Program-made: the position numbers and the translations under genes
NCBI GenBank assembly: GCA_963975425.1
Contig: CAXBGS010000001.1
Span: 558,001 to 622,000 of the forward strand
Direction: 5' to 3'
Source of the DNA: CAXBGS01 sp963975425
GTDB lineage: Bacteria > Planctomycetota > Planctomycetia > Pirellulales > Pirellulaceae
DNA: 64,000 nucleotides
Part shown: in pieces, positions 36,346 through 45,473 of the stretch
How the letters are laid out: each line of letters begins with the position of its first letter
How positions within the stretch are numbered: position 1 is the stretch's first letter
Notes under the pieces: model-generated
Told to the model about the DNA's origin: nothing
Databases searched by the model: none
The model's input: only the letters and a program-made list of their open reading frames with translations

Positions 36346-37952
36346 TGGAATTTCATCCCGGATTACCACAGCTAATCATCATCCTGGTGTACTTGGCACT
36401 GCTGTTGATGCTGGGGCTGTTCTCCAGTCGCCTGTTCAGCGGAACCAAAGAGGATTATCAGGTCGCCAGTCATTCGATTGGCCCGTTCTTGCTGTTGATG
36501 AGCATGTTCGGCACGACCATGACCGCATTTGCGTTGGTCGGCAGCAGCGGCGAAGCGTTCCGCGAAGGCGTTGGCGTGTACGGCATGCTGGCCAGCAGCA
36601 GTGGCATCATCCACTCGCTGTGCTTCTTCTTGATCGGTGTGAAGGTCTGGAAGTTCGCGCGCCGACACAAATACACCACTCAAATCGAATTCTTTCGTGA
36701 CCGACTGGACAGCGATTTCATCGGAATCCTGCTGTTCCCGATTTTGGTCGGACTGGTCATTCCGTATTTGCTGATCGGCGTGATCAGTGGCGGAGCCGTT
36801 GTTCAATCACTGACGGCGGGACTTGCGCCGGATCTGTTTCCCGTGATGGTCGACGGCGCACCCAATCGTGCTTTCCACGGCGGCGTGCCCCCATGGCTCG
36901 GTTCGCTGGTCATTTGCGTGGTCGTTTTGGTGTATGTCTTTTTTGGCGGCATGCGAGGCACGACGTGGGCCAACACGTTTCAAACGTTAGTGTTCATGGT
37001 TTTGGGGATCGTCACGTTCTATGTCATCGCCGATCGGCTAGGCGGACAGGACGGGTTCATGGCAAACCTGAAAGCCTTGTCCGAGTCCGTCCCGGAGAAC
37101 CGCGTCACGCGGGTCGAGATGAGTAAGACCAAATTCTTTACCTACTTGCTGATCCCATTATCGGTCGGCATGTTTCCGCACTTGTTCCAACACTGGATGA
37201 CAGCCAAGAGCGCCAACTCGTTCAAGCTGCCTGTTGTTTGTCACCCGATTTTCATCATGATCGTCTGGGTCCCCTGTGTACTGGTGGGCATCTGGGCAAC
37301 GGGAAATCTGATTCCACCGAAACCACCGCTGCCCACCAACCCGAATACGATTTTGCCGTTCTTGGTAAAGACACAGACGGGTCCGATTTTGGGCGGCTTT
37401 CTGGCAGCCGGTATCTTGGCTGCGATCATGTCCAGCTTGGATAGCCAGTTTCTTTGCATCGGCACGATGTTCAACAACGACATCGTGACCCATTACAAAG
37501 GCAAAGAAAACGTAAGCGACAAGCAGCAAGTCTTGATGACACGATTGTTCATCATCGGCATCGTCGCGGTGACGTATTTGTTAAGCCTGGGTAATGTTCG
37601 CAGCGTCTTTGCGATGGGCGTCTGGTGCTTTAGCGGATTTAGCGCGCTGTTCCCAATCGTGTTCGCCGCACTTTATTGGCGAGGACTGACCGCAGCCGGT
37701 GCGATCAGCGGCATCTTTGCGGCGATCATCAGCTGGGGAATCTTGTTCTATCAAGGCACGCAAGTTCCCATCGAACAGGGCGGCCTCAGCAAGTTCGCAC
37801 TGCATCTTCCGATCGGCGGCGAATCGTACGAAATCATGCCTGTGGTGGTGATGCTCGCTAGCAGTCTGGTCACCATGATCGTGGTCTCGCTGATAACGCC
37901 CAAGCCGAAACCGGAAACGTTGGCGAAGTTTTTTCCTGAAACCGCCGGCTGA
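36345..37952 (+). CDS. Sodium:solute symporter (SSS family)
   Basis: A 535-aa integral membrane protein with about 13 spans. Family features include the TM2-3 segment SMFGTTMTAFALVGSSGEAFREGVGVYGM, the stretch VYVFFGGMRGTTWANTFQTLVFMVLG, and AAGILAAIMSSLDSQFLCIGTMFNNDI in the late core, where sodium-binding Ser residues lie. It uses the sodium gradient to import an organic solute; the group includes pantothenate, monocarboxylate and sugar carriers. It is translationally coupled to the DUF3311 gene. Confidence 0.93.
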   Translation: MEFHPGLPQLIIILVYLALLLMLGLFSSRLFSGTKEDYQVASHSIGPFLLLMSMFGTTMTAFALVGSSGEAFREGVGVYGMLASSSGIIHSLCFFLIGVKVWKFARRHKYTTQIEFFRDRLDSDFIGILLFPILVGLVIPYLLIGVISGGAVVQSLTAGLAPDLFPVMVDGAPNRAFHGGVPPWLGSLVICVVVLVYVFFGGMRGTTWANTFQTLVFMVLGIVTFYVIADRLGGQDGFMANLKALSESVPENRVTRVEMSKTKFFTYLLIPLSVGMFPHLFQHWMTAKSANSFKLPVVCHPIFIMIVWVPCVLVGIWATGNLIPPKPPLPTNPNTILPFLVKTQTGPILGGFLAAGILAAIMSSLDSQFLCIGTMFNNDIVTHYKGKENVSDKQQVLMTRLFIIGIVAVTYLLSLGNVRSVFAMGVWCFSGFSALFPIVFAALYWRGLTAAGAISGIFAAIISWGILFYQGTQVPIEQGGLSKFALHLPIGGESYEIMPVVVMLASSLVTMIVVSLITPKPKPETLAKFFPETAG

Positions 37953-38053
37953 TACCGAGGCAAAGGCCTGAGTCTCCTGTTGGCGGCCAGCAAGCCGCGG
38001 CAGGTGAGATTCAGCAGACCGCAGCCAGGGAGATTCTGAGAACGGGTTGATCA

Positions 38054-38087
38054 AGGGCGTGTTAGACTACAATGTCCAACACGCCCT
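38054..38087 (+). promoter_or_regulatory. Hairpin enclosing a possible start codon
   Basis: A perfect 10-bp stem, AGGGCGTGTT (38054-38063) with AACACGCCCT (38078-38087), has a 14-base loop that contains the ATG at 38072. The purine-rich AGGG that could serve as ribosome binding site is in the stem. Either it tunes translation from 38072, or the real start is the ATG at 38123. Confidence 0.45.
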
Positions 38088-40438
38088 CCATCCATTCCCG
38101 CCCCCAATCTGTCTTGCTGAACATGGACTCCCGATTCCGCCGGTGTCTTTTTCTATTGCTGTTGCCCATCTTGCTGGGCAACCTGCCGCCAAAGTTCACT
38201 CGCGGTGATGAACCATCCGAATCTGAAACGACTCCGGCCGGACACAGCTATCACGGCGAGGCGTTCAACGAAGGCCCACGCCAGGCTGCCGTCCTGATCG
38301 ATGGTTTGGCCGATATCCGTTTTCCAACCTCGGCAAAGACCGACAAGGCACAAGCGTTTATCGAACAAGGCATCGCGCAGCTGCACGGTTTTTGGTACCT
38401 GGAAGCGGAACGATCGTTCCGACAAGCCGCCAAGCTGGAACCCGAGCTTGCGATCGCCTATTGGGGCATGGCGATGGCGAATGTCAATAATGCCGATCGT
38501 GCCCAAGGTCTGATCGACGAAGCGATGCAGCTGCGAGCAAAGAACACGTCGCGCCGCGAAAAATTGTACATCGAAGCCTTTGATCGATACCTTGCCGGCA
38601 GCGATGGTGATGGTGATGCCAAGGACAAGAAAGAAGCAAAGAAGGACCGCGCGATTCGATTGATTGCCGATCTGGAAAAGATCGTTCACGACTTTCCCGA
38701 TGACATCGAGGCGCGAGTCCAAATCGCCTTGCAACTTTGGCTGGCCGAACGCACCGGCGCAAAGATCGCCAGCCGTTATGCCGTCGATGCGTTACTGGGC
38801 GACGTCTTCGCGGAACAGCCGAATCACCCGGCGCATCACTATCGAATTCATCTTTGGGATTCGCAGCGTCCCGAGAACGCATTGGAATCCGCAGCGCTGT
38901 GTGGACCATCGATGCCCGCAGTCGCGCACATGTGGCACATGCCCGGCCACATCTATTCAAAACTACATCGCTACGCCGACGCGGCGTGGCAACAAGAGGC
39001 GTCGGCCCGCGTCGATCATGCTCACATGAATCGGGCAAGGTTGATGCCCGACCAGATCCACAACTTTGCGCATAACAACGAATGGCTGACTCGCAATCTG
39101 CTGTATTTGGGGCGGGTGGATGACGCGCTGGACCAAGCAAAGAATCTGGTTTCACTACCTCGGCACCCTGCATACAACTCGATCGACAAACGTGGCAGCT
39201 TTAAATACGGCCGAATGCGATTGCTGCAGACGCTGACCGAATACGAACTTTGGGATCAATTGATCGATGAAGCGGGCGGCCCCTTTTTTCCGCCCACCAA
39301 AAAAGCGGAAGAACAAGAAGAATGGCTCGGCTGGCTGGCCGTCGCTCATTTCCGCACCGGCAATCCATCACGTGGCGCCAAGACGATGCGATCGTTGCAG
39401 CGTCGTCGTCTCAAGTTACAGTCAAAGCTGCTGGATTTGGCCGATGGAAAACTGAAGGATCAAGCCACCGACGAAAACGGCGCGGATGCCGACGATGAAA
39501 CACCGACGAAAGAAAACATTCGAAGCCACTTGGACGCGCTGCGCAAGGTCATCGCGCGCGTGGCAGCATGTGCGGCGACGCACCGCAACGATGCAGCAGC
39601 GCTGCAACGTCACGCCAAGGTGGCAAAGCTGGATCAAGTCATCTTGGCCACTTGGCTTGCCGACGCTGGCGATTTCGACGCCGCGATCAAGACCGCGCAA
39701 CAATCCGTCAAACAGGGAAAGGGACAAGTGCGCCCCACCGCGATTCTGGTCGACCTGTTGTGGCAACGTGACAATAAAGAATCGAACGACAAGCAGGCGG
39801 CGCAGAAGAACTTTGAAAAGCTGCGGTCGCTTGCCTCGCACGCCGACATCGAAACACCGATCCTGGCGCGTCTAACACCGGTCGCCGAAGCGTCCGGACT
39901 GACCGGCGACTGGCGGAAACCGGCCGCGGCGGCCGACGATCTTGGCCAGCGACCGCCGCTGGACAGCCTCGGGCCGTTCCGTTGGCAACCCTATACGGCT
40001 CCCTCGTGGCGGGCGCAAATGTCCGACGGGACGGAAGTTCACAGCTTTGAATATGAAGGTCGTCCAAGGTTGTTAATCTTTTACCTGGGTTTCGGTTGCC
40101 TGCACTGCATTGAACAACTGCATGCATTTTCGCCACGCGCCGCGGAATTTGATGCCGCGGGAATCGATCTGGTCGCGATCAGCACCGAATCCGTCGATCA
40201 GCTGAAAACGGGCATGAAAGATTACGAAAAGCCCATCGCAATTCCGTTGCTGGCCGATCCCACGCACGAGTCGTTTCAACAGTTTCGTTGCTGGGATGAC
40301 TTCGAGGATCAACCCTTACACGGCACGTTTCTGATCGACGCTCGTGGACGTGTCCGTTGGCAGGACATCAGTCATGAACCGTTTACCGACGTCGATTTCA
40401 TGTTGGATGAAGCAAAACGGTTATTGGAACTGCCGTAA
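38072..40438 (+). CDS. Exported TPR protein with C-terminal redoxin domain
   Basis: A 788-aa protein. A hydrophobic signal segment (CLFLLLLPILLGNLPP) starts near residue 24, which suits the ATG at 38123 (771 aa) at least as well as 38072. The large middle holds TPR-like helical pairs (ERSFRQAAKLEPELAIAYWGMAMANVN and further ones to about residue 600). The last 170 residues form an AhpC/TSA-like thioredoxin fold (RPRLLIFYLGFGCLHCIEQLHAFSPRAAEFDAAGIDLVAIS) with a CxxC pair, and HGTFLIDARGRVRWQDIS near the end. TPR-redoxin chimeras occur widely in planctomycetes; the role could be extracytoplasmic thiol chemistry within a protein complex. Confidence 0.88.
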   Translation: MSNTPSIHSRPQSVLLNMDSRFRRCLFLLLLPILLGNLPPKFTRGDEPSESETTPAGHSYHGEAFNEGPRQAAVLIDGLADIRFPTSAKTDKAQAFIEQGIAQLHGFWYLEAERSFRQAAKLEPELAIAYWGMAMANVNNADRAQGLIDEAMQLRAKNTSRREKLYIEAFDRYLAGSDGDGDAKDKKEAKKDRAIRLIADLEKIVHDFPDDIEARVQIALQLWLAERTGAKIASRYAVDALLGDVFAEQPNHPAHHYRIHLWDSQRPENALESAALCGPSMPAVAHMWHMPGHIYSKLHRYADAAWQQEASARVDHAHMNRARLMPDQIHNFAHNNEWLTRNLLYLGRVDDALDQAKNLVSLPRHPAYNSIDKRGSFKYGRMRLLQTLTEYELWDQLIDEAGGPFFPPTKKAEEQEEWLGWLAVAHFRTGNPSRGAKTMRSLQRRRLKLQSKLLDLADGKLKDQATDENGADADDETPTKENIRSHLDALRKVIARVAACAATHRNDAAALQRHAKVAKLDQVILATWLADAGDFDAAIKTAQQSVKQGKGQVRPTAILVDLLWQRDNKESNDKQAAQKNFEKLRSLASHADIETPILARLTPVAEASGLTGDWRKPAAAADDLGQRPPLDSLGPFRWQPYTAPSWRAQMSDGTEVHSFEYEGRPRLLIFYLGFGCLHCIEQLHAFSPRAAEFDAAGIDLVAISTESVDQLKTGMKDYEKPIAIPLLADPTHESFQQFRCWDDFEDQPLHGTFLIDARGRVRWQDISHEPFTDVDFMLDEAKRLLELP

Positions 40439-40555
40439 GCATGATGTGAAATCTGGTTTCCAAGCTTGGCGATACCGGACCGATCATTCGCTGCGTGCGA
40501 CTTAGCGTCCCACCTCTCGCCCCACCATCCCTTTTTCCAAAACGGTACATCAACG

Positions 40556-42697
40556 ATGCATCGAATCGCTGCGACGAGTGTTTTTGTCATTCTGCTGTGC
40601 GTCTGTGCAAACGCATCCGAACACCCCAACGTTATCTTTATGATGGCTGACGACATGGGAATGGGTGACACCAGCGCCTTTCAAGATTTCACCGGCAATC
40701 ACGACGAAGACCAAATCCATACACCGAATATGGAACGGCTGGCGCGGATGGGCATTCGATTCACCGACGCACACACGCCATCAACACGTTGCTCGCCGAC
40801 ACGTTACGGTTTACTGACGGGTCGATATCCGTGGCGCAACCGCCTGAAACACTGGGTATTGTTCGGTGTCCAGGGCGACCCAATGATCGAAGCGGATCGT
40901 CCCACGCTGGGCACGCTGATGCAGGACCACGGCTATCACACGGGTTTGGTTGGCAAGTGGCACGTCGGACTTCGTTACAGCCAATCCGATGGCAAGCCCG
41001 CCGCGGGTTGGGACGATGCTGATTTGACACAACCGATGGCCGACACGCCGCTGGACCACGGCTTCGATTTCTGCCGATTCACGTCGCGATCACATGGGAC
41101 CTCTGGCATCGCAAAGAATTTCAAACAAAAGCGGAACGATGAACATCAATCAATCGGTCCTGGACACATTCACGGGCGCACGATTATCAGTGCGACCGGC
41201 CAAGGCAAAAAACTGTTTGCCGATGGTACCAAGGCGTACATTTTGAACCAACTTGGCGGACGCCACTCTGATCATGCGATCGGGTTCATGAGCGAACATC
41301 TGCAGGGCAGAGAACTGGCCGATCAACCTTTCTTTTTGTACTACCCGTCCAATTCGAATCACTCGCCCTACACACCCGACGATGAAATTGGCGGCGTTCC
41401 GGTTGCCCGCGCAGCAAGAAGCGTCGCCGGTAAGCCGATGGATATTCGCAGCGACTACATCTATGAAAACGATGTCGCGTTGGGCCGCATGATTGATTTC
41501 CTGCAGCAACACGATGACCCTCGTAATCCTGGCCATAAACTGATCGACAACACGATTGTTGTTTTCACCAGCGACAACGGCGCCGAAATCGACAACGACG
41601 TCGCCACAGGACCGTTCCGAAGCCACAAAGGATCGGCATTCGAAGGCGGCCACCGCGTCCCCTTTATCGTCGCTTGGAAAGCCGGTGGCGTGGGCGACGG
41701 AAATGGCGACACGCCCGGCAAGACCAGTGACGCACTGATCGGGCTTCACGACATGTTTGCGACATTCACCGAGATCCTCGGCGGCGAATTACCCGATCTT
41801 CGCGGCGGGCAAAAGGGAGGCGAAGACAGCGTCAGTGTCCTGGCGGCTTGGCGAGGCGAACCGTTGCCGCCACACGCAATGTTTTACCACGACCATAAAC
41901 AGGCAAAAGATCCGGCCATCGCCGTGCTGAGACTCGACGATCCGCAAGTCGACGGACAGGTCGTTACCGGAAAATGGAAAGTGTTCTTTGATGAATCGCT
42001 GCTTAGAGCGGGCGAAGCGGTCCCGACCGAGCTTTACGATCTGGCAACCGACTCGACAGAGACTCAGAATCGAATTGGCGATAAGGAACTAGCGCCGCTG
42101 TTGACGGAACTTTCAAACATCGCATTGCTTCATCGCACCAGCGGAGGACATCGATCAAGTGAAATCGTTTCATCACGTCGTCACATGATCGATTGGGTTT
42201 CTGATTCTTCGGTACGCAAACGGTTCGAACAGTCCGATGAATCCACCATCCGTGTAAAACGTGGGGACCTTACCGTTGAGGTCTCAATCGACAGCGGGAC
42301 GAACAGACGATCAAGCACCGCACAGGGCAATGCCTCGTCAGGCTTCCACGTGAACCCACGAGGGCTTGGCATCCGTGGCGGCAAGGTTGATCAAGTCGAC
42401 CAGGGCGAATCGATCGTCATTCGTTGTGACCACGACGTCATGATCGAATCAGTTGCCATCGTCGCTGGAAATGGAACATGTGGCGGCTACTATCGCGTCG
42501 CCGATCACGCGCCGCTAGCGATCTACTGCGTCGATGCCGATATCGATGCGAAAGATCAAAGCGGAATCCTTAGCGACATTGGCGTGCTAAAAGCTGGCGA
42601 GACATTAACGCTCTCCAGCAGTCCCCACCTGGGCGTCGAAACACCCGGTCAGTGGCGACTGGGGGAACTGACCATTCGCGAACTCGCCAACGAGTGA
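40556..42697 (+). CDS. Secreted sulfatase with extra C-terminal domain
   Basis: A 713-aa sulfatase that should remove sulfate esters from polysaccharides or similar. Signal peptide: TSVFVILLCVCANASE. The metal-binding MMADDMGMGD is at 29-38. The formylglycine site is CSPTR with Cys79 (Cys-type, so it needs the activating enzyme), in TRCSPTRYGLLTGRYPWR. FTSDNGAE and KGSAFEGGHRVP mark the second half. After about residue 520 there is a further beta-rich region of about 190 residues with no recognised family, possibly a carbohydrate-binding or lattice domain. The ATG at 40556 is chosen for the signal peptide; the frame is open to 40466. Confidence 0.92.
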   Translation: MHRIAATSVFVILLCVCANASEHPNVIFMMADDMGMGDTSAFQDFTGNHDEDQIHTPNMERLARMGIRFTDAHTPSTRCSPTRYGLLTGRYPWRNRLKHWVLFGVQGDPMIEADRPTLGTLMQDHGYHTGLVGKWHVGLRYSQSDGKPAAGWDDADLTQPMADTPLDHGFDFCRFTSRSHGTSGIAKNFKQKRNDEHQSIGPGHIHGRTIISATGQGKKLFADGTKAYILNQLGGRHSDHAIGFMSEHLQGRELADQPFFLYYPSNSNHSPYTPDDEIGGVPVARAARSVAGKPMDIRSDYIYENDVALGRMIDFLQQHDDPRNPGHKLIDNTIVVFTSDNGAEIDNDVATGPFRSHKGSAFEGGHRVPFIVAWKAGGVGDGNGDTPGKTSDALIGLHDMFATFTEILGGELPDLRGGQKGGEDSVSVLAAWRGEPLPPHAMFYHDHKQAKDPAIAVLRLDDPQVDGQVVTGKWKVFFDESLLRAGEAVPTELYDLATDSTETQNRIGDKELAPLLTELSNIALLHRTSGGHRSSEIVSSRRHMIDWVSDSSVRKRFEQSDESTIRVKRGDLTVEVSIDSGTNRRSSTAQGNASSGFHVNPRGLGIRGGKVDQVDQGESIVIRCDHDVMIESVAIVAGNGTCGGYYRVADHAPLAIYCVDADIDAKDQSGILSDIGVLKAGETLTLSSSPHLGVETPGQWRLGELTIRELANE

Positions 42698-42839
42698 TGC
42701 AACAGGGCCGCTTGATTGCCCCGAGCGAGAATTAGCAACGGTCGTTGTATTGAATCTTGCCTGGGACAAACGATTCGCTCTGAAAGACAGACGACGGTTC
42801 CAACGAACCACCGCTTCATTTGGTTGAACCACGTCGACG

Positions 42840-44003
42840 ATGTTTCGCAACCAAGAACGACCGATGCAAGCACGCGAATTGTATCTCAATCATGCCGGCA
42901 CCAGCTGGCCGAAACCGCCTGTCGTTTCGGACGCCGTACGAGATGCAATGGCGGCCTCGCCGAACCAATGGCCGGAGCGATTTGATGAAGCTCACCGGGG
43001 AATCGCGAAATTTTTTGGCGTCCAACGTCCCGAACAAATCCTGCTAACCCCCGGATGCACATCAGCCCTGGCGGTCGGAATCGGCGATGCGTTGATCACT
43101 AGCGACAAACGTGTGCTGACAAGTCGGTGGGAGCATCATGCGGTGCATCGTCCATTGCTGAAACTCGCCTCGACTGGCGTTGCAGTCCAGTACATTCCAA
43201 CCGAACAAAGCAAACAGACACCCGGACATCACCGTTCGTTGGACCTGAATTGGCTTGAGCAAACGCTTGCCAAAGGTGACGTGGCTCTGGTCGCCATCAC
43301 CGCCGCTTGCAATGTCACCGGCGAACTGTTGCCGTACCAAGACGTGATCCGTATCGCGCATCAGTATGGGTCGATGGTCCTGTTAGACGCGGCGCAAATT
43401 GCCGGCTGGATGAAACTGGATTTGCCGCGTTTGGGCGCGGACATGGTTGCCTTTGGTGGACACAAGGGGTTGCAAGCCCCATGGGGTATCGGCGGTTTGT
43501 ATTTCTCAGATCGCGCGCAAATGGAATGCACGTCGGCCAGTTGTGAATTACCCAGCATTAACGCGACCAAAGCGTCGCCGCGTCCCGGTTATTGCGACGT
43601 CGGCTCGGTCGATCAGTGCGCGCTTGCGGGTTTACACGCTGCGATTGAAATGTTGCGTCAGCAAGATATCGAAACCCACCTCAGCAATGCCCGTGATCAA
43701 ATCCAGCGTTTGCGCACGAGTCTGCAGCGGATCGACCGTCTTGATATTTTCGGCCCGGCCACACCAAGTCAAGGCATGCCTTCGCTGGCGTTCTCAGTTG
43801 CCGATGTTTCTAGCAGCGAACTCGCTTCACGGCTGAAACGGCAAGGGATAACCGTCGGCAGCGGGCTGCAGTGCGCCCCCCTTGCGCATCAGACGCTGGG
43901 CACGGAGTCCTCGGGACTTGTTCGCCTATCGGTCGGAATCGGGCAACCGGACGAAGAAATCGATAACGCGATCGACCGATTGCTTGCGGCGTTGCAACCG
44001 TAA
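42840..44003 (+). CDS. Class V aminotransferase (cysteine desulfurase-like)
   Basis: A 387-aa PLP enzyme. YLNHAGTSWPKPPVV opens the fold, as in cysteine desulfurases. The PLP-binding Lys lies in FGGHKGLQAPWGIGGLYF. DAAQIAG supplies the cofactor Asp/Gln pair. A late Cys in GSGLQCAPLAHQTLG, near the position of the active-site Cys of SufS/NifS-type enzymes, suggests desulfurase or selenocysteine lyase activity, but a different aminotransferase reaction cannot be excluded. Starts at 42840 or 42864 are both possible. No suf/isc genes are nearby. Confidence 0.88.
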   Translation: MFRNQERPMQARELYLNHAGTSWPKPPVVSDAVRDAMAASPNQWPERFDEAHRGIAKFFGVQRPEQILLTPGCTSALAVGIGDALITSDKRVLTSRWEHHAVHRPLLKLASTGVAVQYIPTEQSKQTPGHHRSLDLNWLEQTLAKGDVALVAITAACNVTGELLPYQDVIRIAHQYGSMVLLDAAQIAGWMKLDLPRLGADMVAFGGHKGLQAPWGIGGLYFSDRAQMECTSASCELPSINATKASPRPGYCDVGSVDQCALAGLHAAIEMLRQQDIETHLSNARDQIQRLRTSLQRIDRLDIFGPATPSQGMPSLAFSVADVSSSELASRLKRQGITVGSGLQCAPLAHQTLGTESSGLVRLSVGIGQPDEEIDNAIDRLLAALQP

Positions 44004-44325
44004 TGCGGCCAACAAGAACGGATTCACTCGGTCATCCAAGACCTAAAGCGTTGCATCACGGCACCGAGTGACCGAGTCCGCAATGCCTGCGACTTACGAC
44101 GTACAACCTTGCGACATTCGCGGCGCGTTTTTTGAAACGGATGAACAAAAGTAACTTGTCTGTCACGACCAAGAAATCGCTCCTGAACAAACGACGACCA
44201 CCCCTCCTTGGCGAAAAATTTTCGACCATGATCCAACCAACGCCTCGGTGTCGCGGCGGTTAGACTGATGCTGTCATACAGATCTGCTTTGCGGGGAAGT
44301 ATCGATTACCAATCGAGAGAATGAA
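44004..44325. other. Intergenic region
   Basis: There is no supported gene in these 322 bases between the aminotransferase and the metallophosphoesterase. A 70-codon minus-strand frame (44024-44236) has no signal or domain. The promoter for the following gene probably lies near the 3' end. Confidence 0.5.
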
Positions 44326-45459
44326 ATGAGCAATCTCGCCAGGCGCGAATTCGTGACCGCAACCTCAGCCGCGATGATTTCGTCCTGTGCACTTCCGCGA
44401 GCGCTGGCTGCCGGTCTTGAAAACGACAATCGGTTCTCGTTTCTGCTGCTAGGCGACACCCACTTTGATCGGATGGAACATCACGATTTCGAATGGATGA
44501 AAACGGATTTCGCGAAGAGCATTCCTCAGGTTGAAACCTACTGCCGTCACACCAAAGACACTCTGCCCGGGCTGTTAAGTGCCGCGAGGACAAGGCTGCG
44601 GCAGGCGGATCCGTCAACGGCATTCGCCTTGCATGTTGGCGATATGGTTCAAGGGATCTGCGGCAACAAGGAATTAGCGAAACGCCACAGCACCGAAGGC
44701 TGGGAATTTTTCAAGGGAGCCGAACTTGGCGTGCCGATCCTGATGACCAAGGGCAACCACGACGTTACCGGGCCCGGTTCGGTCGAGGCGTACAATGAAG
44801 TTGTGTTGCCGAAAACGGCACAGGAACTTGGGCGTGAAAAGCTGGATCGCACTTCGTATTCCTTCAAACAGGGCGACAATCTCTTTGTCGCGTTTGATGC
44901 TTACGACCGGACGGCGATCGATTGGCTGGAAGAACTCGTTCGAGAAACACAATTCCACCGACTGTTCGTGCTAGTGCACATGCCGGTCGTTCCTTACACC
45001 GCTCGATCGAACTGGCGCGTGTATCACCTGCCACGCGATGCCGAGCGGCGCGAGCGACTGGTCAACTTGTTGGGCCGTCACCAAGCGATCGTCTTGTGCG
45101 GGCATCTTCACAAGTACAGTCTGCTTGTCCGCCGCTGTAAGACCGGCAAGTTCGCACAGCTATCGATTTGCAGTGTGGTCAAGAATTCCGCCACGAATCA
45201 ATCAACGATCCTGACGGACGTCTCCGACTACGGACCAAAACTCACCGATCTCGAACCCACTTTCTCACCCGAGACGCTTGACATTCGCCGACAGATGCTC
45301 GTCGATGAGAAACCGTACGTCGAGCACTTTGACTATGCCAACGATAGCGGCTTTGCCATGCTGTCTGTCACTGAAGACGATGTCCTTGCTGAGATTCACA
45401 GCGGTACCGGTGGTGGAAAGCCATGGAAAACCGTATCACTGACCAAGCTGTTTGCCTGA
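44326..45459 (+). CDS. Tat-exported calcineurin-like metallophosphoesterase
   Basis: A 377-aa phosphoesterase. The N-terminus (ARREFVTATSAAMISSCALPRALA) looks like a twin-arginine signal. The five metallophosphoesterase motifs are present in order: GDTH, GDMVQG, GNHD, VHMP and GHLH, forming the two-metal centre. It should hydrolyse phosphomono- or diesters outside the cytoplasm. The gene lies 14 bases upstream of the sulfatase-beta-lactamase gene on the same strand, so the two are probably co-transcribed. Confidence 0.9.
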   Translation: MSNLARREFVTATSAAMISSCALPRALAAGLENDNRFSFLLLGDTHFDRMEHHDFEWMKTDFAKSIPQVETYCRHTKDTLPGLLSAARTRLRQADPSTAFALHVGDMVQGICGNKELAKRHSTEGWEFFKGAELGVPILMTKGNHDVTGPGSVEAYNEVVLPKTAQELGREKLDRTSYSFKQGDNLFVAFDAYDRTAIDWLEELVRETQFHRLFVLVHMPVVPYTARSNWRVYHLPRDAERRERLVNLLGRHQAIVLCGHLHKYSLLVRRCKTGKFAQLSICSVVKNSATNQSTILTDVSDYGPKLTDLEPTFSPETLDIRRQMLVDEKPYVEHFDYANDSGFAMLSVTEDDVLAEIHSGTGGGKPWKTVSLTKLFA

Positions 45460-45473
45460 CAGGAGCCATCCCA

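Noticed and set aside
44024..44236. 70-codon minus-strand frame between the aminotransferase and phosphoesterase genes
   Set aside because: It has no domain, no ribosome site and no partner.
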